From positions 355,501 through 419,500 of the forward strand of contig CANJKZ010000080.1 in NCBI GenBank assembly GCA_947471745.1: 64,000 bases of DNA, written 5' to 3'. Origin of the DNA: Closterium sp. Naga37s-1. Lineage: Eukaryota > Streptophyta > Zygnematophyceae > Desmidiales > Closteriaceae. Shown piece after piece: positions 20,656 to 31,600 of the stretch (the first letter of the stretch is position 1; each line of letters begins with the position of its first letter). Position numbers and translations under genes: made by a program. A model generated the notes under the pieces. It saw only the letters and a program-made list of their open reading frames with translations, ran no database searches and was not told the origin of the DNA.

Positions 20656-21960
20656 CGGACAATCCTGAACGTTGAATATAAGGTCAGGCCTTCCCTTGTG
20701 CACTCCCTTGGCATTCTATCTGACAATCCAGAGTGCTCATGTTCTCTTGTGCTCTTGTTCTCTTGTGCTCTTGTTCTCTTGTGCTCTTGTTCTCTTGTGC
20801 TCTTGTTCTCTTGTGCTGTTGTTCTCTTGTGCTCTTGTTCTCTTGTGCTCTTGTTCTCTTGTTCTCTTGTGCTCTTGTTCTCTTGTGCTCTTGTTCTCTT
20901 GTACTTTTCCACTGCTCTTAAACCCTCATGGCATGAGGTTTCACTTCGTGCAGTGGCTTCTACAATTGTCTCAGCACAAATCTAAAATTGTGATGAGAAA
21001 GTACTAGAGGCGTCGAAATCCATTCTCTTGCAGCAATGAGAGTCTGACTGCCTTGCCGCGCTTTTTGGCCAAAAAGGTTCACTACCCATGCTCATCGAAT
21101 CCCCTATCCTGCCTGCTGTCTCTATTGGCGGTGCCTCTGATACCCAGGCACTAGCTGTCTTACAGTGGCCGGGTGGAATGACAATTTTTGTTACAGGTAC
21201 AAGCCGTGCCTTGACAGACTTCACGTAGCGTCTCGAATGTTGCACGCCGTTTAATGTGGTACGTCAAAAATATGGTGGACGTGGTTGTCACCTGCATCCA
21301 TTCGCGTGCTTCGTTCTGTCGCTCCTAGCATGTCACGTGGTATGGAGTGTCACTCTCACATGAAGGCTCGTCGCATGCCACATCTTTCCAGTGCAGGGTA
21401 GACCAGCTCACCCTGTGTGCATATTCGTGGGGTTTCCCGTGCTCCTTCCCTTGCTTCGTTCCGTCACTCTCACATGCCATGCTTCGTTCCCTTGCTTCGT
21501 TCCCTCATTCTCACATGAAAGCTCGTCGCATGCCACATCCCGTCCAGTGCAAGGTAGACTACATCATCCATGTTTGCAAACTCTACTACGGCATTCCCCT
21601 TTCTCCCTTCCGTTTCCCCTCCCTGAAAATTGACGAAATAACTCTTAAAGGAGGGCTCTAGCTTCTCATGATGTGATTGTTTTAGTGTTTCCTTGGTTTC
21701 GAGCCAGTGTTGTGGCGTGGGAGTGTCGGCTGATGTTTACCGCATAGGAAGGGTTGAGTGCTTAGGGGAGGGAACACGTCGGAGCTATGTGCTTAGGGGA
21801 GGGAGCTATGTGCTTGGATGTGAACCTACCTCACTATTTGGGTAACAATCTGCTGTATTGAATCACTGGTAGTACATCCCTTCTGTTCTCCTAGGACATT
21901 TACTAGTCCTATGGCCAGTACGCTAGGCTTGAGATTGGTGAGTGAAAAAATAAATCTCAA
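20656..21960 (+). repeat. Right copy of the diverged host duplication
   Basis: This is the counterpart of 18994-20030, sharing the landmarks listed there in the same order. It also contains internal short repeats (CTTGCTTCGTTCC near 21452 and 21492; TGCTTAGGGGAGGGA near 21759 and 21789). No protein is recognised. Confidence 0.6.
20739..20900 (+). repeat. 16-bp minisatellite (CTCTTGTGCTCTTGTT type)
   Basis: About ten tandem units alternating CTCTTGTG and CTCTTGTT, with a few 8-bp slips. It is open in several frames on both strands (LVLLCSCSLVLLFSC or TREQENKS repeats), so long frames here are repeat artefacts. Confidence 0.9.
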
Positions 21961-22185
21961 TGCCCAAATTGCGGGCCGCGCTGGGCAATATTACTAACCT
22001 TGCTCAGCTGCTGTTCGAGTGCTGTGAGTTGGCGAATGTTGGGTTACACTAGGTACGAATGAATCTGATTGGTCGAGACCAAATCCACTGCGCAAACTTC
22101 AAGTTTCAGTGTTTCTCAATTTGGGACTCTCAGACCCAAGCGAAATGTGTCGCCCAGAGTTTGATGACTCAGCAAGTGTTGCGAG
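21961..22185. other. Short host segment left of Copia F
   Basis: No gene seen. Its last five bases GCGAG (22181-22185) are the left target duplication of Copia F. After the element, host sequence resumes at 27153. Confidence 0.6.
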
Positions 22186-22310
22186 TGTTAGAATAACTGT
22201 GCATGAATGATTGGATTAGCAAGAGTTGGGGTACAAGTACTAACCCTAGAAGTGTTGTACCCCATAAAGAGTGCCCCACTATAGCCTACAAGTAAGATTG
22301 TACTTTGACA
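22186..22310 (-). repeat. 3' LTR of Copia F
   Basis: 125 bp. On the minus strand it starts TGTCAAAG, preceded by TAGGGGGGTG, and ends TTCTAACA. It differs from the 5' LTR at roughly ten positions. Confidence 0.87.
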
Positions 22311-22554
22311 CACCCCCCTAGGCTAAGTGGGGGACAACAAGACTGTCACAAGACCAGTCAAGCAAGACAACAGAGCAAAGCAAAGCAAAGCTCAGAGTGG
22401 ATCTCAAGGACACCACACAATCCGAGCACAAGCAAGCGGCCACAAGGCCAGTTCATGTGCAGAGTTATAATAGCAAGACAGTACACTGATCACAACCTAG
22501 CAAGAGGAAACATGCAAGTATAAATATGGATATCAGTGTACAACAAGTGCAAGA

Positions 22555-25500
22555 TCAAGAGACAAGCAGGTGAGGTAGAACGGGCAGAAGCCCAAGAGCA
22601 GTGCAAAAACGCTGAAGATCACCAGATTCAAGGGCCTTGGTGAAGACATCAGCAGTGTTGGCCCGAGAGGCCACATAAGAAAGACGAAGCTGTCCACGCT
22701 GCTGCAGCTCTCGAGCAAGAAATTAGCGAAGAGCAATGTGCTTCGTTTTGTGCTCTAGTCTCTGCTCCCGACACAAGGCAAGCATGGCCTTGTTGCCGAC
22801 GTACAGATCTGGAGGAGAATGAGGCCGCTCCCCCAAGTCGGTCAGTAGATAGGTCAGCCAGCGTAGCTCCTGTGCAGCCTTGGCCCCAGCGTAGATCTCG
22901 GCCTCTCAGCTGGAACCAAGCACAGAAGAAGAACGAGTGGACCTCCACGAGACAGAACCAGAGCCAAGACTGAAGGTGTAACCCTGTGACGAACCCTGTG
23001 AGTGTCGGAGTGTCCTGTGAGTACCACTGAACCCTGTCCTCCAAGCACGAGCCCCATGCCCGATGTACTGCACAAGTATCGCAGCACCCTCTTCGCAGCA
23101 TCAAAGTGCACCTTTTGGTGTATGTCGGGAGCCACGCAGTGAGCCAGGAGGCTGTGAGGGTACGCGAGGTCAGGTCGTGTGCACGTCATTAGGTACATGA
23201 GGCAACCCACAAGCTCTGGGTACGGACCACTCGGCTCTACGGACTCGTCCGAAGGTGGAGCTGAGAGCGAGTGGCTGGTAGGTAGAGGAGTGGGCTGTGG
23301 CGAGAAGTACTAGAAGCCGAAGCGTCGAAGGACCTGGTGCACCATGTGTGACTGAGTCAGGGTGATGGTGCGCCGTGCTCTGTCCCGGGCGATCTGCAAG
23401 CCAAGATAGCTGCGCAGCTCACCCGGGTCAGTGCAGGTGTGTCTCTCCTGCAGCTCCGCCTTCACTAGGGCCAGCACCTCAGTGTCAATAGTAACAAAAA
23501 CCAAGTCGTCAACGTACACGAGAACGTAGAACGGCGGCAGGGTAGTGTCGGTGCGTGGAAACAGCGACGGGTCAGCAGAGGAAGGAGCAAACTCAAGAGC
23601 CACAAGTGTAGTCCTCAGTGTGTCGTGCCATTCTTGGGGCGCCTGGCGGAGACCGTAGACTGGCCGTCGGAGGCTCCAATGGGTACCCGCAAGAAACGAC
23701 CCAGTGAAGGCAGGTGGGCGGCGCAGCCAGATCTCCTCGTGAAGGCTGCCCTGCAAGAAAGCTGCGGAGAAGTCGAGGGAGTGCAGCTCGTAGTCACGCT
23801 GTGCTGCAACGTGCAGCAGCACCCGAAGAGTAGTCATCTTCGGGGTGGGGGAGAAGGTCTGGATCGACCCCCTGTCGCTGACTGAAGCCTCGAGCAACGT
23901 AACGCGCCTTGAAGCCAGGCGGAGAATCCGGCGGCCGCTTCACTCTAAAAAGCCACATGCCATCGACTATGTTCGCCCCAGGAGGAGGAACCTCGTCGAC
24001 GTAGGTGCCTGTGGACTTCCAGGAAGCCATCTCTGCGTCCATGGCTGTTTGCCACTGAGAGGAGTACTCACCCGCTTTCGCCTCAGCGTAAGAGCGCGGG
24101 GTAGGGATGTCAAGTGCATTCGGGTCTCTCTCAGGGCAAAGCAGCATGGATGCGAAACGAGGTAAAGCGACCGCAAGACACTCAAGCTGAAACTGCATGT
24201 CCTCAATGATGTCATTGCTAAGGGCAGGCTCACCCCTGACAGACAGAGGATAGACAGATTCAGACTCGGTACTCGATACGTAGTCGAGACGACTCCTAGC
24301 TGCAAAGTCGACAAGCTTAGTGACTAGGGCAAACGCAGCAGTAGACTCAAAAGTCGGGGTCTATGACAGCAGTAGCGAGGAGACGAGGGACAGTAACGAG
24401 CAAGGTCTGACTCAGGGTCAGGAACGTCAGGAAGAGAGGACGCCGGAGGAGACGGTAGGACAACACGCTGTGGAACAGAGGAAGGACAAAGCGCCATAAC
24501 GTGAGTGCCTGGGACAGCAGGAGGACGAGGAGGAGTGACACGAGGAGCACGAACAGGTGTGGAAGCACGAGCCTCAGGCTCACGACGCTCAGTCAAAGAC
24601 TCAGTCACCTCAGTGTGAGGAGCAGGAGCAGGCAGTGGGGAGCCTGATAGTAGCTGTGGCTGAGACTGGTCTGTCGGTGGACACATGAGAGGTGGAGTGA
24701 GGCCAGTGTAAGACGGGAGACTAAGAAACCTGGCGAAGGACCGAGTCAGGCATCGGCAGGGACGACTGCGGCTGCGGGTGAAAAACAGTCAGCGCGGGGC
24801 AGTACCAGCAGCTCCAGCTCCTCCAGCTCCAGCAGCACCAGCACCTCCAGCACCAGCAGCTCCAGTAGCACCTCCAGCACCTCCAGCACTAGCAGCACCA
24901 CCTGCTCCGGCAGCTCCAGCACCCCTAGTACGAGCACCTCCAGGACCAGCAGCTCCAGCACCTCCGGTACCTCCAGTACCTCCAGCTCCAGCGCCTCCAG
25001 TACTAGCAGTACCTCCAGCTCCTCCAGTACCAGCAGCTCTAATAGCACCTCCAGCACCTCCAGCACCAACAGCACCAGCTGCTCCTGCAGCTCCAGCACC
25101 TCTAGTACGAGCACCTCCAGGACCAGCTGCTCCTGCAACTCCAGCACCAGTAGCACCAGCACCTCCAGTGCTAGCAGCTCCAGTACCCCTAGCACCTCCA
25201 GCACCAGCAGCACCACTAGTACCTCCAGCAGTACCTCCAATACCTCCAGCACCTCTAGAACTAGCAGCTCCAGCACCAGCAGGACCGTACCCTCCACCAC
25301 AAGGACTGCCTCACCGAACGATCCACGCACGAATCGCCTGCGGCGAGAGCGTCTCAAGTAGATCAGGCTGCGGTGGCTGTCCAGCTCCAGGACCTCCAGC
25401 AGGGTCACCCACAGCTCCACCGCCACTAGGACTCGCAGCACCCCCAGAGTCAGCGCCCCCAGTCGCAGCACCCCCAGAACCAGCACCCCCAGTTGCAGCA

Positions 25501-26740
25501 CCCTTAGGCGCAGCACCCCCAGAACCCTCACCCTCTATCCCAGCACCCCCAGGCTCAGCACCAGCAGGCTCAGCTCCAGAGTCCACAGTAGCAGGGTGCG
25601 GAGGCGGCGAAGACGGTCGAGGCGGAAAACCAAGAGGGGTCTTCAAGCGTGGAGAGCGGCGAGTGGCCGCCGTGTCGTCAGCGGCGGGGTCACCCCCCTC
25701 AACTGGGCGAGAGGAGTCAGAAGAGATCTCCAGAGGCTCAACTAAGGGGGGTGGGTCTACCTGAGACACACTTGAGGGAGCAGGACCCTGTGGGCGAAGG
25801 GGGTCTACCGGGGGGGGGACTGGCACCAGGAAGAGAGGCGCGAGGGGGACCGGGTGGGATGCGTGCGGTTGTAGCTTGTAGAAACAGACAGACTCGCTAA
25901 AGGTGAAGACTCGACGCTCGCGCGGGTGGTAAAACTGTCACGACGGGGCGTCGGTGGGGAAGCCAAGGAAGACGCAGCGGAGAGTGCGAGAGGAGAGCTT
26001 GCTCGCTTTGGCTCGCTAGCCCCGAAACACCGATGCATCACCAACCTTCCCCGTCCACCGGAGTGTGGGCGAGGTCTCTGGCTCAAAGACACGGGGCCAG
26101 AGGTTGAGCTGATGCGCAGCGTATCGGACCACAAACGACCACAGAAAATGGGGAGCAGCCGCATGGATCATGGAGGTACGAGCAACCTCCACCATCAAGC
26201 CAATGCGACGCTCAGCAATCCCATTCTGCTGAGGAGAGGCCGGAAGCGTGAACGTCTGGCGGATGCCCTCGTCTCAACAGGACTCCTCAAGGAGGCCGGA
26301 AGAGAACTCACCGCCCCTGAGAGTGCAGACGCAGGACTGGCAAGTCCTGACGAAACCGCTCGCGCAGCTGGCGACGAGTAGCACGGATCCAGGGGATCAA
26401 AACACCGCTGATTTCTGCCTTGCTCCACAGGGGGAAGACAGTGGTGTAGCATGTATAGTCGTCAACAACCAGCAGGAAGTAACGCTCCTGGTTCGTTCCA
26501 CCGATAGGGGCCGGGCCCCACACGTCCATGTGGAGAGTCTGCAGAGGTGCAGTGGTCGGAGGAAACTCGGAGGAGTGAGGAGTGGCGCGCTGCCACCCCT
26601 CGACGCAGGGAAGTGCTGGAGGTGAGGTGCTGCTGGGAGTGGTGGAGGTGCTACTGGTGCTGGCGGTGCTGGAGCTGCGACTGTGAGTGGTGGAGGTGCT
26701 GCTGGTGCTGGAGGTGCTGGACCTACTACTGATCGTCACT
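22555..26740 (-). pseudogene. Copia F integrase, RT and RNase H (degenerate)
   Basis: On the minus strand, starting near 26740, a Ser/Thr-rich repeat stretch leads into LPCVEGWQRATPH, then the integrase core LHMDVWGPAPIGG..YFLLVVDDYT (~26560-26430), broken near 26310 before the second catalytic Asp. MMVEVARTSMIHAAAPHFLW follows at ~26190. A Gly/Ala/Glu-rich linker spans ~25600-24750. RT covers 23897-23310 (LVYVDDLVFVT near 23520) and then RNase H, with frameshifts near 23300 and 22900 and an in-frame TAA where the family has Tyr (near 22722). It ends at LPHLL near 22560. There is no zinc knuckle or protease between the primer site and integrase. The copy cannot encode working proteins. Confidence 0.87.
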
Positions 26741-26890
26741 GCCTGTCATGGCCACCTACTGGTGGAGGTGCTGCTGGGAATGCTGGAGGTGCTACTGGTG
26801 CTGGAGGTGCTGGAGCTGCGGCTGGGAGTGGTGGAGGTGCTGCTGGTGCTGGAGGTGCTGGACCTACTACTGATTGTTACTGCCTGTCAT
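26630..26890 (-). repeat. Internal ~140-bp tandem repeat in Copia F leader
   Basis: Two copies of a segment containing GGTGGAGGTGCTGCTGGTGC, then GACCTACTACTGAT and CTGCCTGTCATGGCCAC occupy about 26683-26890 (plus-strand reading). It takes the place where gag and protease would lie and is built of GGTGCTGGA trinucleotide-like units. Confidence 0.7.
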
Positions 26891-27017
26891 GGCCACTATC
26901 ACAGCAGCAAGGGCGTTCGGGCAGCGCAAGGGCGCTTCGGGCAGGACAGCGCAAGGGCGCTTCGAGCAGGAACTTAGCAAGACGATCGGTGGGCTCTAAA
27001 AACTTATCAGGTTTCTT

Positions 27018-27029
27018 GCTCTGATACCA
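27018..27029 (-). other. Primer-binding site of Copia F
   Basis: The plus strand reads GCTCTGATACCA, so the minus strand gives TGGTATCAGAGC, an exact initiator-Met tRNA complement next to the LTR. Confidence 0.92.
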
Positions 27030-27152
27030 TGTCAGAATAACTGTGCAGAAATGATTGGATTAGCAAGACTTGGGGTACAATTACTAACCCTAGAAGTTCT
27101 GTACCCCATAAGGAGTGCTCCACTATAGTCTACAAGTAAGATTGTACTTACA
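27030..27152 (-). repeat. 5' LTR of Copia F
   Basis: 123 bp. On the minus strand it starts TGTAAGTAC and ends TTCTGACA. The start has lost two bases relative to the 3' LTR (TGTCAAAGTAC). The target duplication GCGAG follows on the plus strand. Confidence 0.87.
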
Positions 27153-27800
27153 GCGAGAGCTTGTGCGAAATAAGCCAGCCCCACTTTCTCGACTTTCTGT
27201 GCACCTCCCAAACCACTCACCCAAACCCTTGCGCAAGATTACTAATCATGCGCAATTTGGGCTTGAGCTAATAATCAGATACCAGAACAATATGGCAGTA
27301 ACACAGCTAAGTATTTTCCATACAATTGTGCAAACTGCTACCGTATTCACTCTACGTCCTCAAATATTTCACATGACTTTTTCCATTGCTGCGGAGAGGC
27401 CAAACCAACTTTATTGGTGCACAGTGAGCGGAATCATATGCTGCTTATGCACTTGCCGTATTATTGGCTTTTTTTTTTTTTTTATGATTCTTGTAAAACA
27501 TTCAGGATAAGGGTGCATTCCGCTGTGGACACTTTCTCAAAGAAAGTGTCCCAATCACATTTGGCCCGAGTCGCCCTCAAATGTCTCGGGTGTGCATGTC
27601 CCAATCGATCGATGTATTGCGACTCTGCATAGACGCGCGACAATTATATGCGAACGATTCTGATTGGTCAGACCATAAGGTGGCCCACTCATCTTGCGCG
27701 GCAAACGCACCAACACCACCAGGCCCGCAATAGATCCTTGGTGGTGTCTGGGGAGGCCGCGGAGGGTTATGTACTCCTCCGCGCCTCCAAAATTTGCCGC
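27153..27800. other. Host segment between Copia F and Copia C
   Basis: No gene recognised. It has a T16 run near 27468-27483 and an imperfect inverted repeat at about 27749-27787 (GGAGGCCGCGGAGG against CCTCCGCGCCTCC) that could fold into a strong hairpin just left of the Copia C insertion. ATAATCAGATACCAGAA near 27271 resembles the end of the 18994-20030 repeat (20000-20014). Confidence 0.55.
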
Positions 27801-27805
27801 AACAA

Positions 27806-28624
27806 TGTTGGTGCAACCCTACGGTTTGCACTCGGCTTGTTGTCCGTGTGCGTGAATGTGTGTGTGTATGGAATGGTATGAGGGCATGGGATAATATATT
27901 TTTCATGCTTATAATTGTGTGTGAATGTTGAGTCATGATGTCGAGTGTGTGTGTCGAGTCAATAGCGAGTTATCGCTAGACGCGTGTTACGCGGTCGTTT
28001 GTGTCTCGCGCGCGGTTTCTATTTTGTCGTGCACGGTTTCTATTTTGTCCTGTGTCGAACGTTCGGCGTGTCGCAGGTGTGTGCAGCAGACCCATCAAGA
28101 ACTCAAGGATGAGTTTGTGATGAAGAGCCCGAGCCTTGGTGTCAAGCCTCAAGTGATTTCGAAGCTCGCCAAAAGGGTACACCTCAAGATATTGAAGATA
28201 GTTACATTACTTTGTGTAGTGTAACATTTCACTTGGTGTAGGCCCTAGTGAAGGGTAGTTTCGAGACCCTTCGTGGTTGGGGACAGTGTGGCACTGTTCC
28301 ACATCACTGTACCTCGGCTCTTGGGGTTTGTAGGAGCTGGGAGTCATTCCCAACTCGTAACTCTTCCTATCTTGTGTTCTAAGACTATAGTGGCTGCCAT
28401 AGTACCGTTCGTTCAAACCGACTCTGTGTCGTCAATTCTTTATCAAATCTTGCAATCTAAATTGATAATTGTAGACGACGTGAAGACGCTCCAGATCCAA
28501 TTTGAATCAAGTCATTTGCAGCTGTGAGCAGAACGCTATCAACGTTTGAAGCCGCTGTGCAGAAATCCGTCTGTGCTCTCTATCTTTCGTTTTAGGCACA
28601 TTCAAGCCTATTGTGACTATAACA
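27806..28624 (+). repeat. 5' LTR of Copia C
   Basis: 819 bp, TGTTGGTGCAACC to GACTATAACA. It includes a (GT)n tract near 27858-27870 and about 1% divergence from the 3' copy. Confidence 0.95.
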
Positions 28625-28626
28625 AG

Positions 28627-28638
28627 TGGTATCAGAGG
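28627..28638 (+). other. Primer-binding site of Copia C
   Basis: TGGTATCAGAGG two bases after the LTR is the initiator-Met tRNA complement with one mismatch at its end. Confidence 0.88.
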
Positions 28639-28658
28639 CCCTTGGAGCAGTTTCGACA

Positions 28659-31600
28659 ATGTCTGGACCTGAGGAAAGGGGTGGCAGAGGTGCTGGTGGC
28701 AGTGGAGAAGCTCAAGCTCAAGGCCAACCCCGTGATTCAGCCATGGCGCCCATGCAACCAAGTCTTGGCCCACCTAGGGATGAGCCTAGGGTGTTTGGGC
28801 TTGACAAGTTCAACGGTGACAACTTTGCTGAATGGTCCTTCAAGATGGAGAACATCTTTGACCACTATGACTTGCTGGAGGTGATGGAAGGAACGGAGAA
28901 GCGCCCCGAGAACGACCCGGAGAAGAGCCCGTGGGTGCGGAAGAGCGCACAAGGCTATCTCTTACTTGGGCAAGCGTTGGGGAGCAGTCAGATCCGTCAC
29001 ATCAAGCCATTCCAGCGTGAACCAGAGAAAGGACCAAAGGCATGGGCTGCTCTCAAGGGTGTACATGCTCCTGCAACAGCGGCGGTAGCGGTGGTGTTGG
29101 AACGGCAAATGGCGGCACTACGAATTGAAGAAAACGAAGCGGTTGAAGAAGGGGTGCAGAAATTCTTCGACTTGTTGACGCGGCTTGAGGGAGCTGATTT
29201 GAACTACAGTGAGCTCCAAAAGAAGACCAAGTTGCTGGCCTTACTCCCAGAGTCATGGTCCTCGCTCATCATCAACCTTAATCGCGACTTGCCCCGCCTC
29301 TCGCTTGAAGACGTGAAGCGAGCTATCCTTCAAGAGGATTTCCGCCGCCGTGAGTTGGCGAGTGCGGATGGCGCTGGGGCAGCGAGCATCGGCCGTGGAT
29401 ATGGTCGAGGAAGAGGCAGAGGACGAGGGGGAGGAAGGTTTGGTGGCAGCAACTTCGGCGGAGGCCGCAGGAGTGGCGGTTACGGCAGCGACGACAAGAG
29501 CTACGGACGCGGTCGCGGCCGATTCGACGGCGAGTGTCACTATTGCCACAAGAGCGGACACATGTGGCGCGACTGCTACAAACTCCCTGATGGTTGGACC
29601 CCTGCTCAAGGCCAAGAGGGTAGAGGAGCAGGAGGAGGGAGAGGACGAGGCCGTGGAGGCCGTGGCGGTCGCGGTGGCGGAGCTGCAAACATGAAGAGCG
29701 GAGACAACGACAAGGACCCGAGCGACGATCGATACCCGGGTCTATTCTACTTCGTGTCGACGCAAGTACCGGCTGGTCCAGAGAAGGATGAAGGCTTTGA
29801 GGAGCCAGCAGCTGTGGGGAAGGTGACCCTACACCCCCTGGACTATTGGGTGATTGATAGTGGCGCTACCTATAGCATGACACCTCGCCCGGACTTGCTC
29901 ACCGAACTCGAGCCGTCACCGGTGAAGCATGTCACATCGGCTTTGGGGCAGCGAGCAGAGGTGAAAGGCATGGGCAAGGCCATGTTCAAGGGTGCTGATG
30001 GGAAGACGGTGGGCCTCAAGAACGTGCTTTGGGTGCCCAGCCTTGCTGCAAACCTGATTTCCGTGCGGCGGTTGGCAAAGGCCGGCATGGACACGAACTC
30101 GAAGGGAGCCAAGACCTACACCGCAAGGCTTGGCGATCGAATTCTTTGGGACCTTCATGAGGACAGGGATGTCTACAACGAGATGTGGCAGATCCCAGTG
30201 GTCCCTATGCCTAAGGAGAGGCAAGTGGCAGCAAGCATCAGCACCAAGGATGGAGCGGTCGGTAGCGACGATGGCGCGAACGGTCGCGCTAAGGAGAATG
30301 AGCTCAAGAAGAGCAAACCTGGAGGGACCAGCAAGTTCAGTGAACCTAAGGAGAGTGGTGCAGCAACCAAGGAGCAGCAAAAGGGTGAGGAGAACCCAGA
30401 GGCAGCAGCGGAGGAGGACTACGGAGAGAGTATGTGGGGCGCTATTGCGAGCGCGGCATTCTCCAATCCAACTTCGGCTACGGGGGAGTGTGATTGGCTC
30501 ACCTTGCATCGGCGCATGGGGCATGTGGCCCTGCCCATCTTGCAGCAGCTAGTGAAGAATGAGATGGTTGCTGGCATACGTGTGAAGGGGGAGCCCGATG
30601 AGGTGCTTGGCTGCCCGACGTGCATTCAAGCCAAGTTCACCCGGTTTCCGTTCCCTAGTTCGGAGGCAACGGCAAAGGCACCGCTTGATGAGGTGGTGAT
30701 GGACGTGGTGGGCCCCCTGAAGCTTGGAGCTGCTGGAGCTGAGTATTTTCTCACCATTGTCGACGTCTACACCCGCATGACTTGGGTGTACGTGCTGGCC
30801 AAGAAGAGCGACGTGGCTGAAACGTTGAAGACGGATTGGTTCCCGATGGTGGAGCGGCAACAAGACCGTCTAGTCAAGTCAATCCGCACCGATCGAGGGG
30901 GAGAGTTCCTGAGCAAGGAGTTTGGGTTGTGGCTGAAGAAGAATGGTATTCGGCACTCCCTCACCATGCCATACTCCCCTGCAATGAACGGCATCGCCGA
31001 GCGAGCGAACCGCACAATCACGGAGGCGGCACGCGGGTTGCTCATTGAAGCCGGGCTACCCGACTATTTCTGGCCTGATGCGGTGCGGAGCGCGTGTGTG
31101 GCCAAGAACAGAGCCTTGACTCATGTGGGAGCAGACAAATGGGTGCCCTATGTGGAGTGGCTAGGAAGGAAGCCAAAGGTGGATATGCTTCGGGTGTTCG
31201 GGTGCATGTGCATGGCGCTCGTGCCTAAGCATCTTCGGCACAACAAGCTTGGTGCCAAGGCGGTGTGGGCTGTGCACTTGGGCATGGCTCAAAACAGCAA
31301 GGGATGGCTTCTTTGGGACCCATTCACCAAGAAGTTCTTGGTGAGCAGGGACTGCAAGTTCATGGAGAACTTCATGTACAAGGATTGGAAGGCGGAGAAT
31401 GAGGCGAAGATAGGCGTGCGGTTTGGGGAGGTGAAGAGTTCCGGTTTGGAGCATGTGGAGCTGCCTTTGGAGCTGAGCAGCGGCAGCACAACCACAAGGC
31501 AATCCTCCCTTGTGAATGGGGGAGAGGAGGCCAATGATGCAGAGGAAGAAGAGGAGGAGGTGCAGCAAGTGAGCGAGCGTGCACCGTCACTCCCTTCCCG

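Larger units (their letters stand above)
22186..27152 (-). mobile_element. Copia element F, minus strand, complete ends, gag and protease missing
   Basis: Read on the minus strand it runs from a 5' LTR (27152-27030) through a perfect initiator-Met primer site (27029-27018) to a 3' LTR (22310-22186). The target duplication GCGAG is at 22181-22185 and 27153-27157. The internal region is under 5 kb and begins almost directly with integrase. RT and RNase H are family-A type. Frames are broken in several places. Confidence 0.9.

Noticed and set aside
20637..21007. Membrane-like LVLLCSCSLVLLFSC or coiled-coil-like TREQENKS proteins
   Set aside because: These are simple translations of the CTCTTGT repeat on the two strands.
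24746..25764. Long Pro/Ala-rich plus-strand and Leu/Val/Glu-rich frames of 261-328 codons
   Set aside because: They are the antisense and off-frame of the Gly/Ala linker of Copia F.
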